From contig JADGNO010000244.1 of assembly GCA_017883405.1 (NCBI GenBank), positions 1-62,779 on the forward strand: a stretch of DNA of 62,779 nucleotides, in the 5' to 3' direction. Below are positions 53,601-62,456 of the stretch, piece by piece. Position 1 is the stretch's first letter. Every line of letters starts with the position of its first letter. The notes beneath the pieces are model-generated. The model was given only the letters and a program-made list of their open reading frames with translations. It had not been told where the DNA came from and ran no database searches. This DNA comes from Occallatibacter sp. GTDB lineage: Bacteria > Acidobacteriota > Terriglobia > Terriglobales > Acidobacteriaceae. The position numbers and the translations under genes are program-made.

Positions 53601-54028
53601 AAACCATCACGATTCTGCACAGCGGGTCAACCTACACTCCTGCGGTCAGCTCGGATGTGGCCAACACCGGCGTAGGTTCACAACGGCCCAATCTGAACCC
53701 GGCGGGGGGAACTTCTGGTTTCCAGAAGACGCTAGCGAAATGGTTTGATCCGACACTCTATGTTGCGTCGCCGGCATTCACATATGGAAACGTGAGAGGC
53801 AACACGCTGCGCTCCGATATGCGCCGTCAATACGACGCATCGTTCTTCAAGAACTTCGATATGCCCGGCGAGACCAAACTATCGTTCCGTGCCGAAGCAT
53901 TCAACATTTCAAACACAACCAGCTTCAATGCTCCGGGCGCCACGGTCAATTCTTCGACCTGCTGCGCAGTGACATCAACCTCAGTTCCTTCGCGCGATAT
54001 TCAGTTTGCGTTGAAGTATGACTTTTAA
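50678..54028 (+). CDS. Oar-like TonB-dependent receptor of the polysaccharide locus
   Basis: This 1116-residue outer-membrane receptor starts at GTG 50678, preceded by GGAGGTAGG. The signal peptide is KPALALALFLVVVLPAFSQ. A carboxypeptidase-regulatory-like domain fills about 28-110 (GRIEDVQGAVVPNAQVKATNIGTN...). The plug has DLPLNGRGFFQLAELTPG and FLLDGVDVTEQHQGG. The beta-barrel includes DIGGPLTIGPLYSGKDRTFFFLDYE and ends FALKYDF, a typical aromatic C-terminus. It heads a run of genes for GH3, GH39 and GH43 enzymes, so it likely imports an oligosaccharide released from xylan or arabinan. It is clearly divergent from the Oar receptor at 39082. Confidence 0.92.
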   Translation: MKKITHVGWIKPALALALFLVVVLPAFSQVEKGRFVGRIEDVQGAVVPNAQVKATNIGTNITQEAVTNSTGEFVITPVSAGQYRLNVSASGFQTITTSVIEVNVGQIVREDLTLKVGASTTTIEVTTEAQLINTDSATMGTIVSNQQLTDLPLNGRGFFQLAELTPGAALLPATGNSLAIRPEIVNGNTISGVHGFAMSFLLDGVDVTEQHQGGTFMQTSIDALQEFSVQQNAYSAEYNRGGPGFNSTTKSGTNRFHGGIFEYIRNDKLDARNFFSQTRAILKRNQFGGDIGGPLTIGPLYSGKDRTFFFLDYEAQRLRQGLVQSGTVPTQAQRNGDFSAAGLNKIYDPSTTTTVGGVTTRQQISCNGVLNVICPNKISPQAQAILAYYPLGNASPTSFQAVPSQAIDWDQFVIRVDHQVSKDNRLFFRWAYINQREIDPNFAPALKLATLTSNGQDIAVRLITNIGSNKVQEFRIHGLPSHVNLSAFLQGPDFNTTNGIIGFAPLLRPGTGGSFPDYAFSGYHALQGSTFDQRPKTQDRRVLEATDNFTILKGRQSLKFGVLIRYYQWLGTDTGNYVGNWNFTGAETVFSSQKPCDPAQPNTCKGGDGFADFLLGYPASVGRAYPASNFGGQQWYKQFFAQDDIRVNDKLTVNIGLRYEYTPWLKGYLGQLGTFDPTKAKPIIVASHNSKVNTAAQLAAPTAMTFFSQYIQTTSDVGLPYNVTYTDKMQFGPRVGFAWKPFAKTVVRGGYGMYYEPEGTSGRVNHNILPFLLSETVNQTANVVPNRTITDFFQGSPLGSTTTNPSMNPTPTHLQMGENDHYSLAIERQLSSTTLLEVAYVANHALHLQASDSFNTPTPAAGAIQGRRPYQPWGSMTLQSQDNGATYQSLQTKFQRRMSNGLAGMVSYTWSKFLNIAQTPQAGGDGAYEHTYSPFDIPQNIAISGTYVLPFGKGRKFLSDTNGVTNAILGGWQIQTITILHSGSTYTPAVSSDVANTGVGSQRPNLNPAGGTSGFQKTLAKWFDPTLYVASPAFTYGNVRGNTLRSDMRRQYDASFFKNFDMPGETKLSFRAEAFNISNTTSFNAPGATVNSSTCCAVTSTSVPSRDIQFALKYDF

Positions 54029-54175
54029 CTGCCTGGAAACCTGATGATTTGAGCTCCTCAAACTACGGTCAGTGCCGACGATGATTGACGGCACTGACCA
54101 TTTTTCCGTTTCCACCAATTGAATTTACATTGCGTTGCCGCGGGCTCATCCACTCGCAATGCAGGAGACAAGACA

Positions 54176-56467
54176 ATGAGAAAAGTTGCTTCGGGTGCAA
54201 TCGCTCTAATCCTCGGACTCCCTTTGTGGGCAAGCGCGCAATCAGCCTATCTTGATCCCTCACAGCCAATCGACAAGCGTGTTGATGATTTGATTCATCA
54301 ATTGACTCCCGCAGAGAAGACATCTTTGCTCAGTACGACTGCTCCGGCCATCGATCGTCTGAAAGTGCCGGCAATGAACGGCTGGAACCAGAGCCTGCAT
54401 GGAATTGTCTGGTCGCAGCCTACGACGATGTTCCCGGTATCGATCAGCATGTCGGCCACGTTCGATCCGCCGCTGGTTCACGATGTGGCCGCGGCAATTG
54501 CAGATGAAGGACGCGCCATTTACAACTACTGGCATACCGTTCAGGGAACGGTGGAGCAGCAGGGACGTGGCCAGGCTGTAACGATTACTCCTGACGGCAA
54601 GCGCATCGCACATAACGGTCTCGTCTATCGCTCGCCGGTTATCAATATGGACCGCGATCCACGCTGGGGAAGAATCTGGGAGACATTCGGTGAAGATCCT
54701 CTGCTGGCCTCGCGGATTACTGTTGCTTACGTGCAGGGCACGCAGGGCGACGATCCGAAATACCTGAAGCTGGCTACCACGCTCAAGCACTACGCGGTTT
54801 ATGACGATGAGCGCGATCGCGTAAAGACCGGAAACGACATGGTGAGCGACCGGATGCTGCGCGAGTTTTACCTGCCGCAATTCAAGGCGGGCATCATGGC
54901 CGGCAAAGCCACTTCCATTATGTCGTCGTATAACGGGATCAATGGCGTTCCCAACGCAGAGAACAAGTTGCTGCTCACCGATATTCTGCGCGGCGAATGG
55001 GGATTTCAGGGTTTTGTAGTGCCTGATAGCGGCGCTGTGCAGAACCTTGTTTCCGCTTATATGAAGTACCCGACGCTGCAGGTGGCTGCGGCCAAAACGA
55101 TTCTTGCAGGCAGCGATCTGGATGACGGATCGTATGCGATCGCTTTGCCCAAGGCGCTTGAAGAGGGGTTGTTGACCGAGAAGCAGATTGACGAGTCGCT
55201 GCGCAGAGTGTTGACAATTCGTTTCCGCCTGGGTGAGTTCGATCCGCCGGAAATGGTGCCTTTCAGCAAATACGGGCCTGAAATGATTGACTCGCCCGCG
55301 CACCGGAAGCTTGCGCTTCGCACAGCGCAGGAATCCATTGTCCTGCTGGCGAACGAAGAAAAGCTGTTGCCGCTGGACAAGAGCAAAGTCAAAACGCTCG
55401 CCGTGATTGGACCGTTTGCAGACTACGCGCAGACCGGCCCCAACTATACCGGCGAGGTCTCACACTTCGTCAAACCTCTTGAGGGGATTCAGACGAAAGT
55501 CGGTTCGGGCGTTAATGTTCTGTATGCGCGCGGAAGCGGGATATTGGAAACCGATAATCCCGAGGCGAGCGTTGCGGAAGCCGTTGCAGCAGCAAAGAAG
55601 GCCGATGTTGCAATTCTTTTTGTCGGAACGAATCAACTGACCGAACGTGAAGGGCTCGATCGCGGTTTTCTGAATCTGCCTCCAGTGCAGATGATGCTGG
55701 TGCAGAGAGTTATGGCGGCGAATCCCAAGACTGTGATTGTGCTTCTCAACGGCGGGCCGATTTCACTCGCAGGACAATTCACAGGTGGCGGGCGAGGCGC
55801 AGGCATCTCGCGTTTTTCAACCGTGCTTGATATGTTCTGGCCCGGTGAAGAGGGCGGAACGGCCATCGCCGATGTCTTGTTCGGCGACTACAATCCGTCA
55901 GGCCGCATGCCTTACACCGTATATGCCGTCGATCGCGGACTACCGCCGATGAACGAGTACGACATTTCCAAGGGCTTCACCTATATGTACTACGGTGGCA
56001 AGCCGCTGTATGCGTTCGGCCATGGGTTGAGCTATTCAACGTTCGACTACAGCAACCTGAAATTCTCTTCTGCGCAGGTGAAAGGCAACGGAACAATGCA
56101 GGTGCTGGTAGATGTGAAGAACTCCGGGCAGATGGCGGGAGACGAAATTGTTCAGCTCTACGTCCGCAATCGCGACTCGAAGGTGACGCAACCTAAAGAA
56201 CAGCTTCAGGGGTTTGAACGTGTCAGCCTTAAGCCGGGTGAAACAAAGACTGTGCACTTTACAATGCCGGTCGAACAGCTTTCGTACTGGGATACAGACA
56301 AGCACCAATACGTCATCAATGCTGGAACGTTTGAAGTGACGGTTGGAGGCGCTTCAGATGATGCGCGGCAGAAGGGCAGTTTTGAAGTCACGTCAGAAAG
56401 CGTATGGCCAGCCAGTGAATTGACGACGCGCGCGGCGATTGGCGATTATTCAAACGCAACGAAATAG
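54176..56467 (+). CDS. Secreted GH3 glycosidase (beta-xylosidase/beta-glucosidase type)
   Basis: This 763-residue GH3 enzyme starts at ATG 54176 (AGGAG 8 nt upstream) with a signal peptide (VASGAIALILGLPLWASAQ). The N-terminal barrel has NGWNQSLHGIV (the LHG motif of xylosidase-type GH3), NMDRDPRWGRIWETFGEDP, and LKHYAVYDD with Lys204-His205. The nucleophile candidate is Asp284 in GFVVPDSGAV. The C-terminal alpha/beta sandwich and fibronectin-III-like domain (AGDEIVQLYVRN, GFERVSLKPGETKTV) follow. beta-Xylosidase is favoured by the LHG motif and by the adjacent GH39 and GH43 genes. beta-Glucosidase or arabinosidase activities remain possible. Confidence 0.92.
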   Translation: MRKVASGAIALILGLPLWASAQSAYLDPSQPIDKRVDDLIHQLTPAEKTSLLSTTAPAIDRLKVPAMNGWNQSLHGIVWSQPTTMFPVSISMSATFDPPLVHDVAAAIADEGRAIYNYWHTVQGTVEQQGRGQAVTITPDGKRIAHNGLVYRSPVINMDRDPRWGRIWETFGEDPLLASRITVAYVQGTQGDDPKYLKLATTLKHYAVYDDERDRVKTGNDMVSDRMLREFYLPQFKAGIMAGKATSIMSSYNGINGVPNAENKLLLTDILRGEWGFQGFVVPDSGAVQNLVSAYMKYPTLQVAAAKTILAGSDLDDGSYAIALPKALEEGLLTEKQIDESLRRVLTIRFRLGEFDPPEMVPFSKYGPEMIDSPAHRKLALRTAQESIVLLANEEKLLPLDKSKVKTLAVIGPFADYAQTGPNYTGEVSHFVKPLEGIQTKVGSGVNVLYARGSGILETDNPEASVAEAVAAAKKADVAILFVGTNQLTEREGLDRGFLNLPPVQMMLVQRVMAANPKTVIVLLNGGPISLAGQFTGGGRGAGISRFSTVLDMFWPGEEGGTAIADVLFGDYNPSGRMPYTVYAVDRGLPPMNEYDISKGFTYMYYGGKPLYAFGHGLSYSTFDYSNLKFSSAQVKGNGTMQVLVDVKNSGQMAGDEIVQLYVRNRDSKVTQPKEQLQGFERVSLKPGETKTVHFTMPVEQLSYWDTDKHQYVINAGTFEVTVGGASDDARQKGSFEVTSESVWPASELTTRAAIGDYSNATK

Positions 56468-56531
56468 CCGTGGCCGCGGCGCATTCACGCGCACCGCGGC
56501 ACTCCGGCTCTACTTCAGGGGAGAAATCAGG

Positions 56532-58211
56532 ATGAGAACGAGGAAGTTTGGATTGATTTTGAGTGCTGCTGTTGTGGCGATTACCTGCCAGGCGCAAACT
56601 CAGGTGAATGTTAACGTGGACCTGTTGAAGTCGCAAGGCGCGTACAAGCCGATTTATAGCTGGTTCGGATATGACGAATCGAACTACGGAATGATGAAGT
56701 ATGGCCGGCAACTGACGAAAGAACTGCATGACCTGAGCCCGGTGCCTGTTCATATCCGCGCACACTTTCTGTTTAATTCCGGCAACGGAGTTCCAGAGGT
56801 GAAGTGGAGCTCGTCAAACGTGTTCAGCCTGGACGCGAACGGCAAGCCTGTTTATGACTTCACCATCACGGACAAGATGTTCGACGCCTACAAGGAAGAG
56901 GGCGTACAGCCGATGGTAGAGCTCGGCTTTATGCCGAAGGATCTTGCATCAACAGTTCCGGGAATCACGGAATACCAGCTCCACTACCCTGCCCCGACCA
57001 ATGGCGGATCGGTGAACAATCCGCCTAAGGATTACAAGATGTGGGGCGAGTTGGTGCGCAAATACGTGGAGCACCTGGCAGAGCGTTACGGGCGCGATCA
57101 GGTGAGCAACTGGTACTTCGAAGTGTGGAACGAGCCGGACATTTCGTACTGGCACGGTACGCAGGAAGAGTACTTCAAGCTCTATGACTACTCGGTTGCG
57201 AATGTTCGCGCCGTATTGCCCCGAGCAAAAGTGGGCGGACCCGCGGCAACAGGGCCGGCTAGTCCGAAAGCTTCAGCATTTCTCGAAGCATTCCTGAAGC
57301 ATTGCGAGAACGACAAGAATGCAGCCGATGGCAAGCCGATTCCTCTCGACTTTATTTCGTTCCATCCGAAGGGACGTCCGCGTTTGGTTGACCGGCACGT
57401 GCGAATGGGCATTAGTGATGAGTTGAAGTCCGCGAAGAATGGTTATGAGATCGTGTCGAAGTTCCCGAAGTACAAGCAGACGCCCATCATTTTGAGCGAG
57501 GCCGATCCAGAAGGCTGCGCCGGCTGCTCAATGCGAGTGAATCCCGCGAATGCCTACCGTAACGGCCCACTGTACCCGGCGTACACCGCTGTGGCAATGA
57601 AGGGGCTCATAGATCTGGAGCAGGCGGCTGGGGTCAACCTGATCTCGATGCTGTCGTGGGCTTTCGAGTTTGAAGGCAAGGACTACTTCGAGGGCTTCCG
57701 CACGCTTGCGTCCAACGGAGTGGACAAACCTGTTCTGAACGTTTTCCGCATGGCCGGACTGATGTCTGGAGATCGCGTGACAACGACCAGCACCGGCCAG
57801 GTTCCAGTGAATGACATTGTTGAACAGGGTGTCAGGCAGCAACCTGATATTGACGCATTCGCCACCAAGGCCGCGCATGAAGCGGCAGTCATGATGTGGA
57901 ACTATCATGACGATGATGTAGCGGGGCCAATCGCGCCAGTGCAGGTAACGATCACGGGCATCCCGGCTGGAGTGAAGAAGGTTTTGCTCGAGCACTATCG
58001 CATCGACGAGTCGCACAGCAACTCCTATACGGTGTGGAAGGCGATGGGCTCGCCGCAATCGCCCACACCGGAGCAATATGCGCAGTTGCAGGCAGCCGGG
58101 CAACTTGAGCTGTTGACCTCTCCCAAATGGCTCGATGTGAGCGAAGGCAAAGTTGTGATTGACACAAATCTGCCCCGTCAGGCAACATCGCTTCTGCATT
58201 TGAAATGGTAG
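56532..58211 (+). CDS. Secreted GH39 beta-xylosidase-like glycosidase
   Basis: This 559-residue protein starts at ATG 56532 (GGGGAG upstream), with a signal peptide ending near TCQAQT. The GH39 barrel is recognisable: acid/base Glu201 in YFEVWNEPDISYW and nucleophile Glu323 in TPIILSEADPEGC, with DFISFHPKGRP between. A beta-sandwich domain follows (VTITGIPAGVKKVLLEHYRIDESHSN). GH39 members hydrolyse beta-xylosides. The gene is 64 nt after the GH3 and 9 nt before the GH43. It is therefore in one secreted xylan/arabinoxylan-degrading operon. L-iduronidase, the other GH39 activity, is improbable here. Confidence 0.92.
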   Translation: MRTRKFGLILSAAVVAITCQAQTQVNVNVDLLKSQGAYKPIYSWFGYDESNYGMMKYGRQLTKELHDLSPVPVHIRAHFLFNSGNGVPEVKWSSSNVFSLDANGKPVYDFTITDKMFDAYKEEGVQPMVELGFMPKDLASTVPGITEYQLHYPAPTNGGSVNNPPKDYKMWGELVRKYVEHLAERYGRDQVSNWYFEVWNEPDISYWHGTQEEYFKLYDYSVANVRAVLPRAKVGGPAATGPASPKASAFLEAFLKHCENDKNAADGKPIPLDFISFHPKGRPRLVDRHVRMGISDELKSAKNGYEIVSKFPKYKQTPIILSEADPEGCAGCSMRVNPANAYRNGPLYPAYTAVAMKGLIDLEQAAGVNLISMLSWAFEFEGKDYFEGFRTLASNGVDKPVLNVFRMAGLMSGDRVTTTSTGQVPVNDIVEQGVRQQPDIDAFATKAAHEAAVMMWNYHDDDVAGPIAPVQVTITGIPAGVKKVLLEHYRIDESHSNSYTVWKAMGSPQSPTPEQYAQLQAAGQLELLTSPKWLDVSEGKVVIDTNLPRQATSLLHLKW

Positions 58212-58220
58212 GGATTTGAA

Positions 58221-59267
58221 ATGAATTGCAGCGGCCGATTGAAAGTTATCGCGCTGGTATTTGGCCTGTGGAGTTGGGGTGCGCAAGCATCTCAACCGCC
58301 ACAGGCCTTCAATCTTGAGGGCGACATTGCAGGCGCGCACGATCCCTCAATGATTCGCGAAGGCAGCACGTATTACGTTTTCACAACTGGGAGGGCGCCG
58401 GGCGGAGGGCAATTTGCCATTCGCTGCTCGAGCGATCTGACTAGCTGGAAACAATGCGGGCAGGTGTTCGACGCAGTTCCGGCATGGATCAAGGAACGCA
58501 GCCCCGGCACGAGAGACCTTTGGGCGCCCGACATCTCTTTCGAGCACGGCCAGTATCGGCTGTACTACGCATACTCGCTGTTTGGGAAGAATACTTCCGG
58601 CATTGCTCTGGCAACTGCCAGGACGCTCGATCCGAAAAGCCCTGACTACGGCTGGCACGATGATGGACTTATACTCGAATCGAAAGCGACGGATGATTTC
58701 AACGCCATCGATCCGAATTACATTGAGGACAAGGCGCACCATGCGTGGCTGAATTTCGGTAGCTTCTGGACCGGAATTAAAATGCGCGCGCTTGACGCTG
58801 CCACGGGCAAACTCTCAACGACAGACCCGAAAACTTATTCGTTGGCGAGCCGCGTTCGGCCTGAAAATGCCGAGCCGAATCCTCCCGGTTTACCTGGCAA
58901 CTGGCAGGCGGTTGAGGCTCCGTTCATCGTTCGTCACGGCGGATATTTTTATCTCTTTGTTTCGTTCGATCTCTGCTGCCGAGGCGTGAAGAGCACTTAC
59001 CGGACGGTCGTTGGGCGCGCAAAAGCAGTTACCGGTCCGTATGTCGATCGCGATGGCGTGCCGATGCTGAAGGGCGGCGGGACGGCCTTGCTTTCAGCAA
59101 ATGCTCGCTGGTTGGGACCAGGCGGTGAGTCGGTGCTGCTTCGCAAAGGCGAGCCGGACCTGATTGTTTATCACGCATACGATCATGAGACGGGGAAATC
59201 GTCGCTGCAGCTTTCGACCATTGAGTGGAAGCAGGGCTGGCCGGCGGCGGCGCTGCGGGAAAAATAG
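58221..59267 (+). CDS. Secreted GH43 endo-arabinanase-like glycosidase
   Basis: This 348-residue five-bladed-propeller enzyme has a signal peptide (ALVFGLWSWGAQAS). The three GH43 acidic residues are placed as expected: Asp41 in AHDPSMI (base), Asp164 in NAIDPNY (pKa modulator) and Glu232 in VEAPFI (acid). The protein is close to endo-1,5-alpha-L-arabinanases by length and by the DLWAPDISFEHGQYRLYYAYS stretch. It is the last gene of the operon with GH3 and GH39, and its 3' end is 36 nt from the convergent GH32 gene. Confidence 0.93.
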   Translation: MNCSGRLKVIALVFGLWSWGAQASQPPQAFNLEGDIAGAHDPSMIREGSTYYVFTTGRAPGGGQFAIRCSSDLTSWKQCGQVFDAVPAWIKERSPGTRDLWAPDISFEHGQYRLYYAYSLFGKNTSGIALATARTLDPKSPDYGWHDDGLILESKATDDFNAIDPNYIEDKAHHAWLNFGSFWTGIKMRALDAATGKLSTTDPKTYSLASRVRPENAEPNPPGLPGNWQAVEAPFIVRHGGYFYLFVSFDLCCRGVKSTYRTVVGRAKAVTGPYVDRDGVPMLKGGGTALLSANARWLGPGGESVLLRKGEPDLIVYHAYDHETGKSSLQLSTIEWKQGWPAAALREK

Positions 59268-59303
59268 CGGAGCGGAGCTGCTTCTTGCCGTTTGTTTTTG
59301 GGA

Positions 59304-60971
59304 CTACTTTTTGCTTGCGGGACGATCCAGCGAGACCATTTCAAGATCGCGCACCCGCGGCGGGGCTGTTCCGGGCGGAAGCGTCGTGGAGTAAAAACCG
59401 AGCCCCTGACTTGATGCGGCGGGATATATCAACGCGGTGATGACCGTTTCGCCATCCTCGGCGAAGATCTCAATAGAATTGCTGTCAACCACGATCTCGA
59501 TGGGGACGCCTTCGGCCTGAATATGTTTGAGCGGAGCGGAGGCACGGGCTGGAAAATCCGCCGACCAGTCGGTCTTTCCTGAATGCGAGCGATCGATAAA
59601 GATGCGGCTTTTAGCGGTATCGATGCCGACGACCGTTTCTTCACTAGCGGCCTGGTTTGGATCGAGGTTGTTGCGGCGCAGGCGGACACCAGCTTCGGAC
59701 GCATCGCCGGGATCGAGCGTGAAGCGAAGCCTGAAGACCCCGCCGGTGAGTTTCTTCGCAGCAATGCGCTCATTCGCTTTCGCAATTGTTTGAAATGCAG
59801 GCGCGCCGAACATGGCCATGTATTTTTTATCTGCAGGCAGGCCGAGGACGGGCTTCTGTACAAGCTGAAGCGGCTCTTGCATCGGAGTCGGCGGCGGATA
59901 TGCGGGCGGCTCCTGGAAATAGAGATGACGTGCAGTCGTCATTTCTCCGCGACCGGGCAGGGTAGGCAATTTCGAAGCGTACTGCCAATTGCTCATCCAG
60001 GCAATCCATGTGCGTTCGACCGACTCATTGCCGGTGTTTGCGAATGAAGTAGAGGCGTAGAAATCTTTGCCCCAGTCGACCCAATGCGGCCCTGAACCGG
60101 GATGATCTTCAGTAAAAGTTGTGCCGTCGAATTTGCCTACGAAGTATTGATCGGCTGAACCGCCGGCGGGTCCGCCCGGACTGAGATTGACGTTCAGCAG
60201 CCAGCGCGAGCCATCGAGATGACCCTGGGCGTCATAAACGGGAAGCTCAAAAAGATCTGGGCACTCCCATACTCCAGAAACCGCGCCGGCAGAACCGAAC
60301 TCGCTGGCGAGCTCCCACTTGCGCAGATTTGGCGAGCGATAGAAGCGCAGTTCGTGCTGGTCAGGCAGTGCGACAACCATCACCCAGCTTTTCGACGCTT
60401 CGTGCCAGAACACCTTGGGATCGCGAAAGTCTTTGAGGCCGAGGTCAAGGACGGGATTGCCGGAATACTTCGTCCACGTTGTGCCCTCGTCGCGGCTGAC
60501 GGCGATGTTTTGCGTCTGCTTCCCGAGCGATGCGCCGGTGTAGATCGCGATAAGACAGCCGGGAGTCTTATGTCCGGCATCGCCGCAAAGGCCGCTGGTA
60601 TTGTCGTGATCTTCGACGGTTGAACCGCTGAAGATGGCAATGCCGTTTTCTTCGGGGATGGCAATGGGCAGATGCTTCCAGTGGACAAGGTCGGGCGACG
60701 TGGCGTGGCCCCAGCTCATGTGGCCCCATTGTTCGCCGAAGGGATTTGTCTGAAAGAAGATATGGTATTGCCCATTCAGGTAGATCGGGCCGTTGGGATC
60801 GTTGATCCAGTTTGGCGGCGCAAAGAAATGGATCTTCGGTTGCCAGTCAGCATTGCTTGCAGGAGCGGCAGACTGCTGCTGGGCGTGTGATTGCACCGTT
60901 GTAAGAATTGAAATAGCCAATAATATTCGGCCGGCAAGTGCCGGAATACGGGGACGGGGTTCCAGGAGCAT
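59304..60971 (-). CDS. Secreted GH32 fructan hydrolase (levanase/inulinase type)
   Basis: This 555-residue GH32 enzyme has an N-terminal signal (ILLAISILTTVQSHAQ). The catalytic residues are Asp58 in NWINDPNG (nucleophile), Asp184 in DFRDPKV (transition-state stabiliser) and Glu236 in WECPDL (acid/base). A C-terminal beta-sandwich (residues about 400-545, with IEIVVDSNSIEIFAEDGETVITALIYP) completes the fold. It acts on beta-fructans such as levan, inulin or sucrose outside the cytoplasm. It is transcribed towards the GH43 gene and from its own promoter. No sugar transporter is adjacent. Confidence 0.94.
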   Translation of the reverse strand: MLLEPRPRIPALAGRILLAISILTTVQSHAQQQSAAPASNADWQPKIHFFAPPNWINDPNGPIYLNGQYHIFFQTNPFGEQWGHMSWGHATSPDLVHWKHLPIAIPEENGIAIFSGSTVEDHDNTSGLCGDAGHKTPGCLIAIYTGASLGKQTQNIAVSRDEGTTWTKYSGNPVLDLGLKDFRDPKVFWHEASKSWVMVVALPDQHELRFYRSPNLRKWELASEFGSAGAVSGVWECPDLFELPVYDAQGHLDGSRWLLNVNLSPGGPAGGSADQYFVGKFDGTTFTEDHPGSGPHWVDWGKDFYASTSFANTGNESVERTWIAWMSNWQYASKLPTLPGRGEMTTARHLYFQEPPAYPPPTPMQEPLQLVQKPVLGLPADKKYMAMFGAPAFQTIAKANERIAAKKLTGGVFRLRFTLDPGDASEAGVRLRRNNLDPNQAASEETVVGIDTAKSRIFIDRSHSGKTDWSADFPARASAPLKHIQAEGVPIEIVVDSNSIEIFAEDGETVITALIYPAASSQGLGFYSTTLPPGTAPPRVRDLEMVSLDRPASKK

Positions 60972-61076
60972 GCTTCGCTTACCCTCGAGATGAGGTTAAC
61001 GCATTGGTCGAGGTTCGGGCTAATCGCGAGGTGCAGAGCAGAAGTTGTGCGGTGATTTACGAAGGGAAATGTGCCT

Positions 61077-61120
61077 GGAGAGACTGAGAGCTCGGCGATT
61101 AAAGCGACTCAGCGGTCTCC
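61077..61120 (-). terminator. Imperfect hairpin downstream of the TonB gene
   Basis: GGAGA...CTGAG at 61077-61088 and CTCAG...TCTCC at 61108-61120 form two 5-bp stems separated by a small internal loop, starting 16 nt after the tonB stop on the minus strand. It has no U-tract, so the terminator call is weak. The rest of 60972-61135 has no gene. Confidence 0.3.
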
Positions 61121-61135
61121 CCAGCAGTTGGTTCC

Positions 61136-62176
61136 CTAAGCGAGTTGGAAGGAGATGGTAATGTTGGTGGTCATATCCACGGGCCGGCCGTCGCGTGTGG
61201 CCGGGCGGAAGCGGATCTGCTGCGCTACGCGCTGCGCTTCCTCATCGAGGCCGTGCCCCAGGCCACGCAAGACTCCTTGAATAGAAACCTGGCCGTTAGC
61301 CAGAAAGGTGACGCGTAGCACTACATCGCCTTGCACCTTCATATCACGAGCTTCAGCCGTGTATCGCACCGGAGGCTTTGAAATGAGCTCGAGGTTTGTG
61401 AACGCGGGTTGCGTGCTCACCCTCTGCATCACGGCCACCGTGGTTGCAGCCGGGATGCCCGCGGAGGCGACCCTACCATAGGTTCCGTTTGAAGCTGTTC
61501 CGGTGGCGCCAGGAATTCCGGCAGAAGCGACCTTGCCTAATGTGCCAGCATTCGAACCAGAGTTGGTTCCGTTGCCGATCCCAGTCGATCCCACGACGCC
61601 ATGCGGAGCAACAGCGGGGCCTTGCTGGCCTCCGTAAGGATTGCCAATGGCGGCGATGGTTGCCGGGCGTGTCGCGTTGGGGTTGGGTGTAGCGCCAAAT
61701 GTATCGCCAAGGTGAACCGGAGCAGTAGATGGCTTGATCTGCGGCGTCTGCGCTGGCATGGCGGCCGTGAGCGCTGCCTTTGGCTGCGGCGCCAGAACAA
61801 TTGCCGGCTTGGCAGGCTTGATGACCGGCTCGGCCAGTTTGGCTTCAACCTGGATCGGCTTCGGCTCAGGCTTTGGCTTCGGCATGTCGATCTTGGGCGC
61901 ATCCAACTTCACCTTGGGAGGCTCTGGTGGAGGCGGAAGCTTGGGCGGAGGCGTTACTTTGACCTTGGGCTCCGGCGGCGGAACGGTGGGCGCAATCAAC
62001 TCCGTCATCTCGTAGTGATGCACCGCGATGACATGCTTCATCGTCATGCCGATAATGAGAACCGCAGCGAGAATTGATCCATTAACAGTCGCGCTGGCAA
62101 TGATTGCGCCGGTGCTGCGCTCCGGCTCGGGAAGTAAGCCAAAATTTGTTCTTCCAGGGGTATATTCGACCGCCAT
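61136..62176 (-). CDS. tonB: TonB-family energy-transducing protein with Gly/Ala-rich repeats
   Basis: This 346-residue protein starts at ATG 62176 (GAGGTCTGG upstream). One membrane helix spans about 22-44 (TGAIIASATVNGSILAAVLIIG). A Pro/Lys/Glu-rich periplasmic stretch lies at about 63-140 (repeats such as PPPKLPPPPEPPK), then a Gly/Ala/Asn-rich segment with two copies of a unit containing G-x-x-G-(K/R)-VASAGIP. The C-terminal TonB domain is at about 255-346 (LISKPPVRYTAEARDMKVQGDVVLRVTFLANGQV...IRFRPATRDGRPV). It could energise the Oar-like receptors encoded nearby. No exbB or exbD is in the window. It lies upstream of the GH32 gene on the same strand. Confidence 0.9.
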   Translation of the reverse strand: MAVEYTPGRTNFGLLPEPERSTGAIIASATVNGSILAAVLIIGMTMKHVIAVHHYEMTELIAPTVPPPEPKVKVTPPPKLPPPPEPPKVKLDAPKIDMPKPKPEPKPIQVEAKLAEPVIKPAKPAIVLAPQPKAALTAAMPAQTPQIKPSTAPVHLGDTFGATPNPNATRPATIAAIGNPYGGQQGPAVAPHGVVGSTGIGNGTNSGSNAGTLGKVASAGIPGATGTASNGTYGRVASAGIPAATTVAVMQRVSTQPAFTNLELISKPPVRYTAEARDMKVQGDVVLRVTFLANGQVSIQGVLRGLGHGLDEEAQRVAQQIRFRPATRDGRPVDMTTNITISFQLA

Positions 62177-62456
62177 GATCCAGACCTCGCAAATACCAAC
62201 GATTGAAGACGTATCAGAAATATGAAAACGGGGAAACTGCATTAATTAGCGGCAGACTTACAGATGCTTCTCAGGGGCCCGTTACCTTATGTCGCGAAAG
62301 CGATTACTAAAGTCGGATGCTGCAAGACGATTATCCTCGGAATGGAAGCAAAGCTGAAGGTCCAAAAGGGTAAGTAGCGCGGTACAAAGGTGCAAGAAGT
62401 AGCACTAAGGTGGTACGCGCGGCGCTGCAGTCGCTCTTTATCGTGCTTATTTGTTT

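Noticed and set aside
54260..55303. A 347-codon open frame on the minus strand
   Set aside because: It is antisense to the GH3 gene, which has complete family motifs on the other strand.
62177..62456. Possible small RNA or gene between tonB and the amidase fragment
   Set aside because: I find no open frame with a ribosome site, no convincing hairpin and no tRNA-like pattern.
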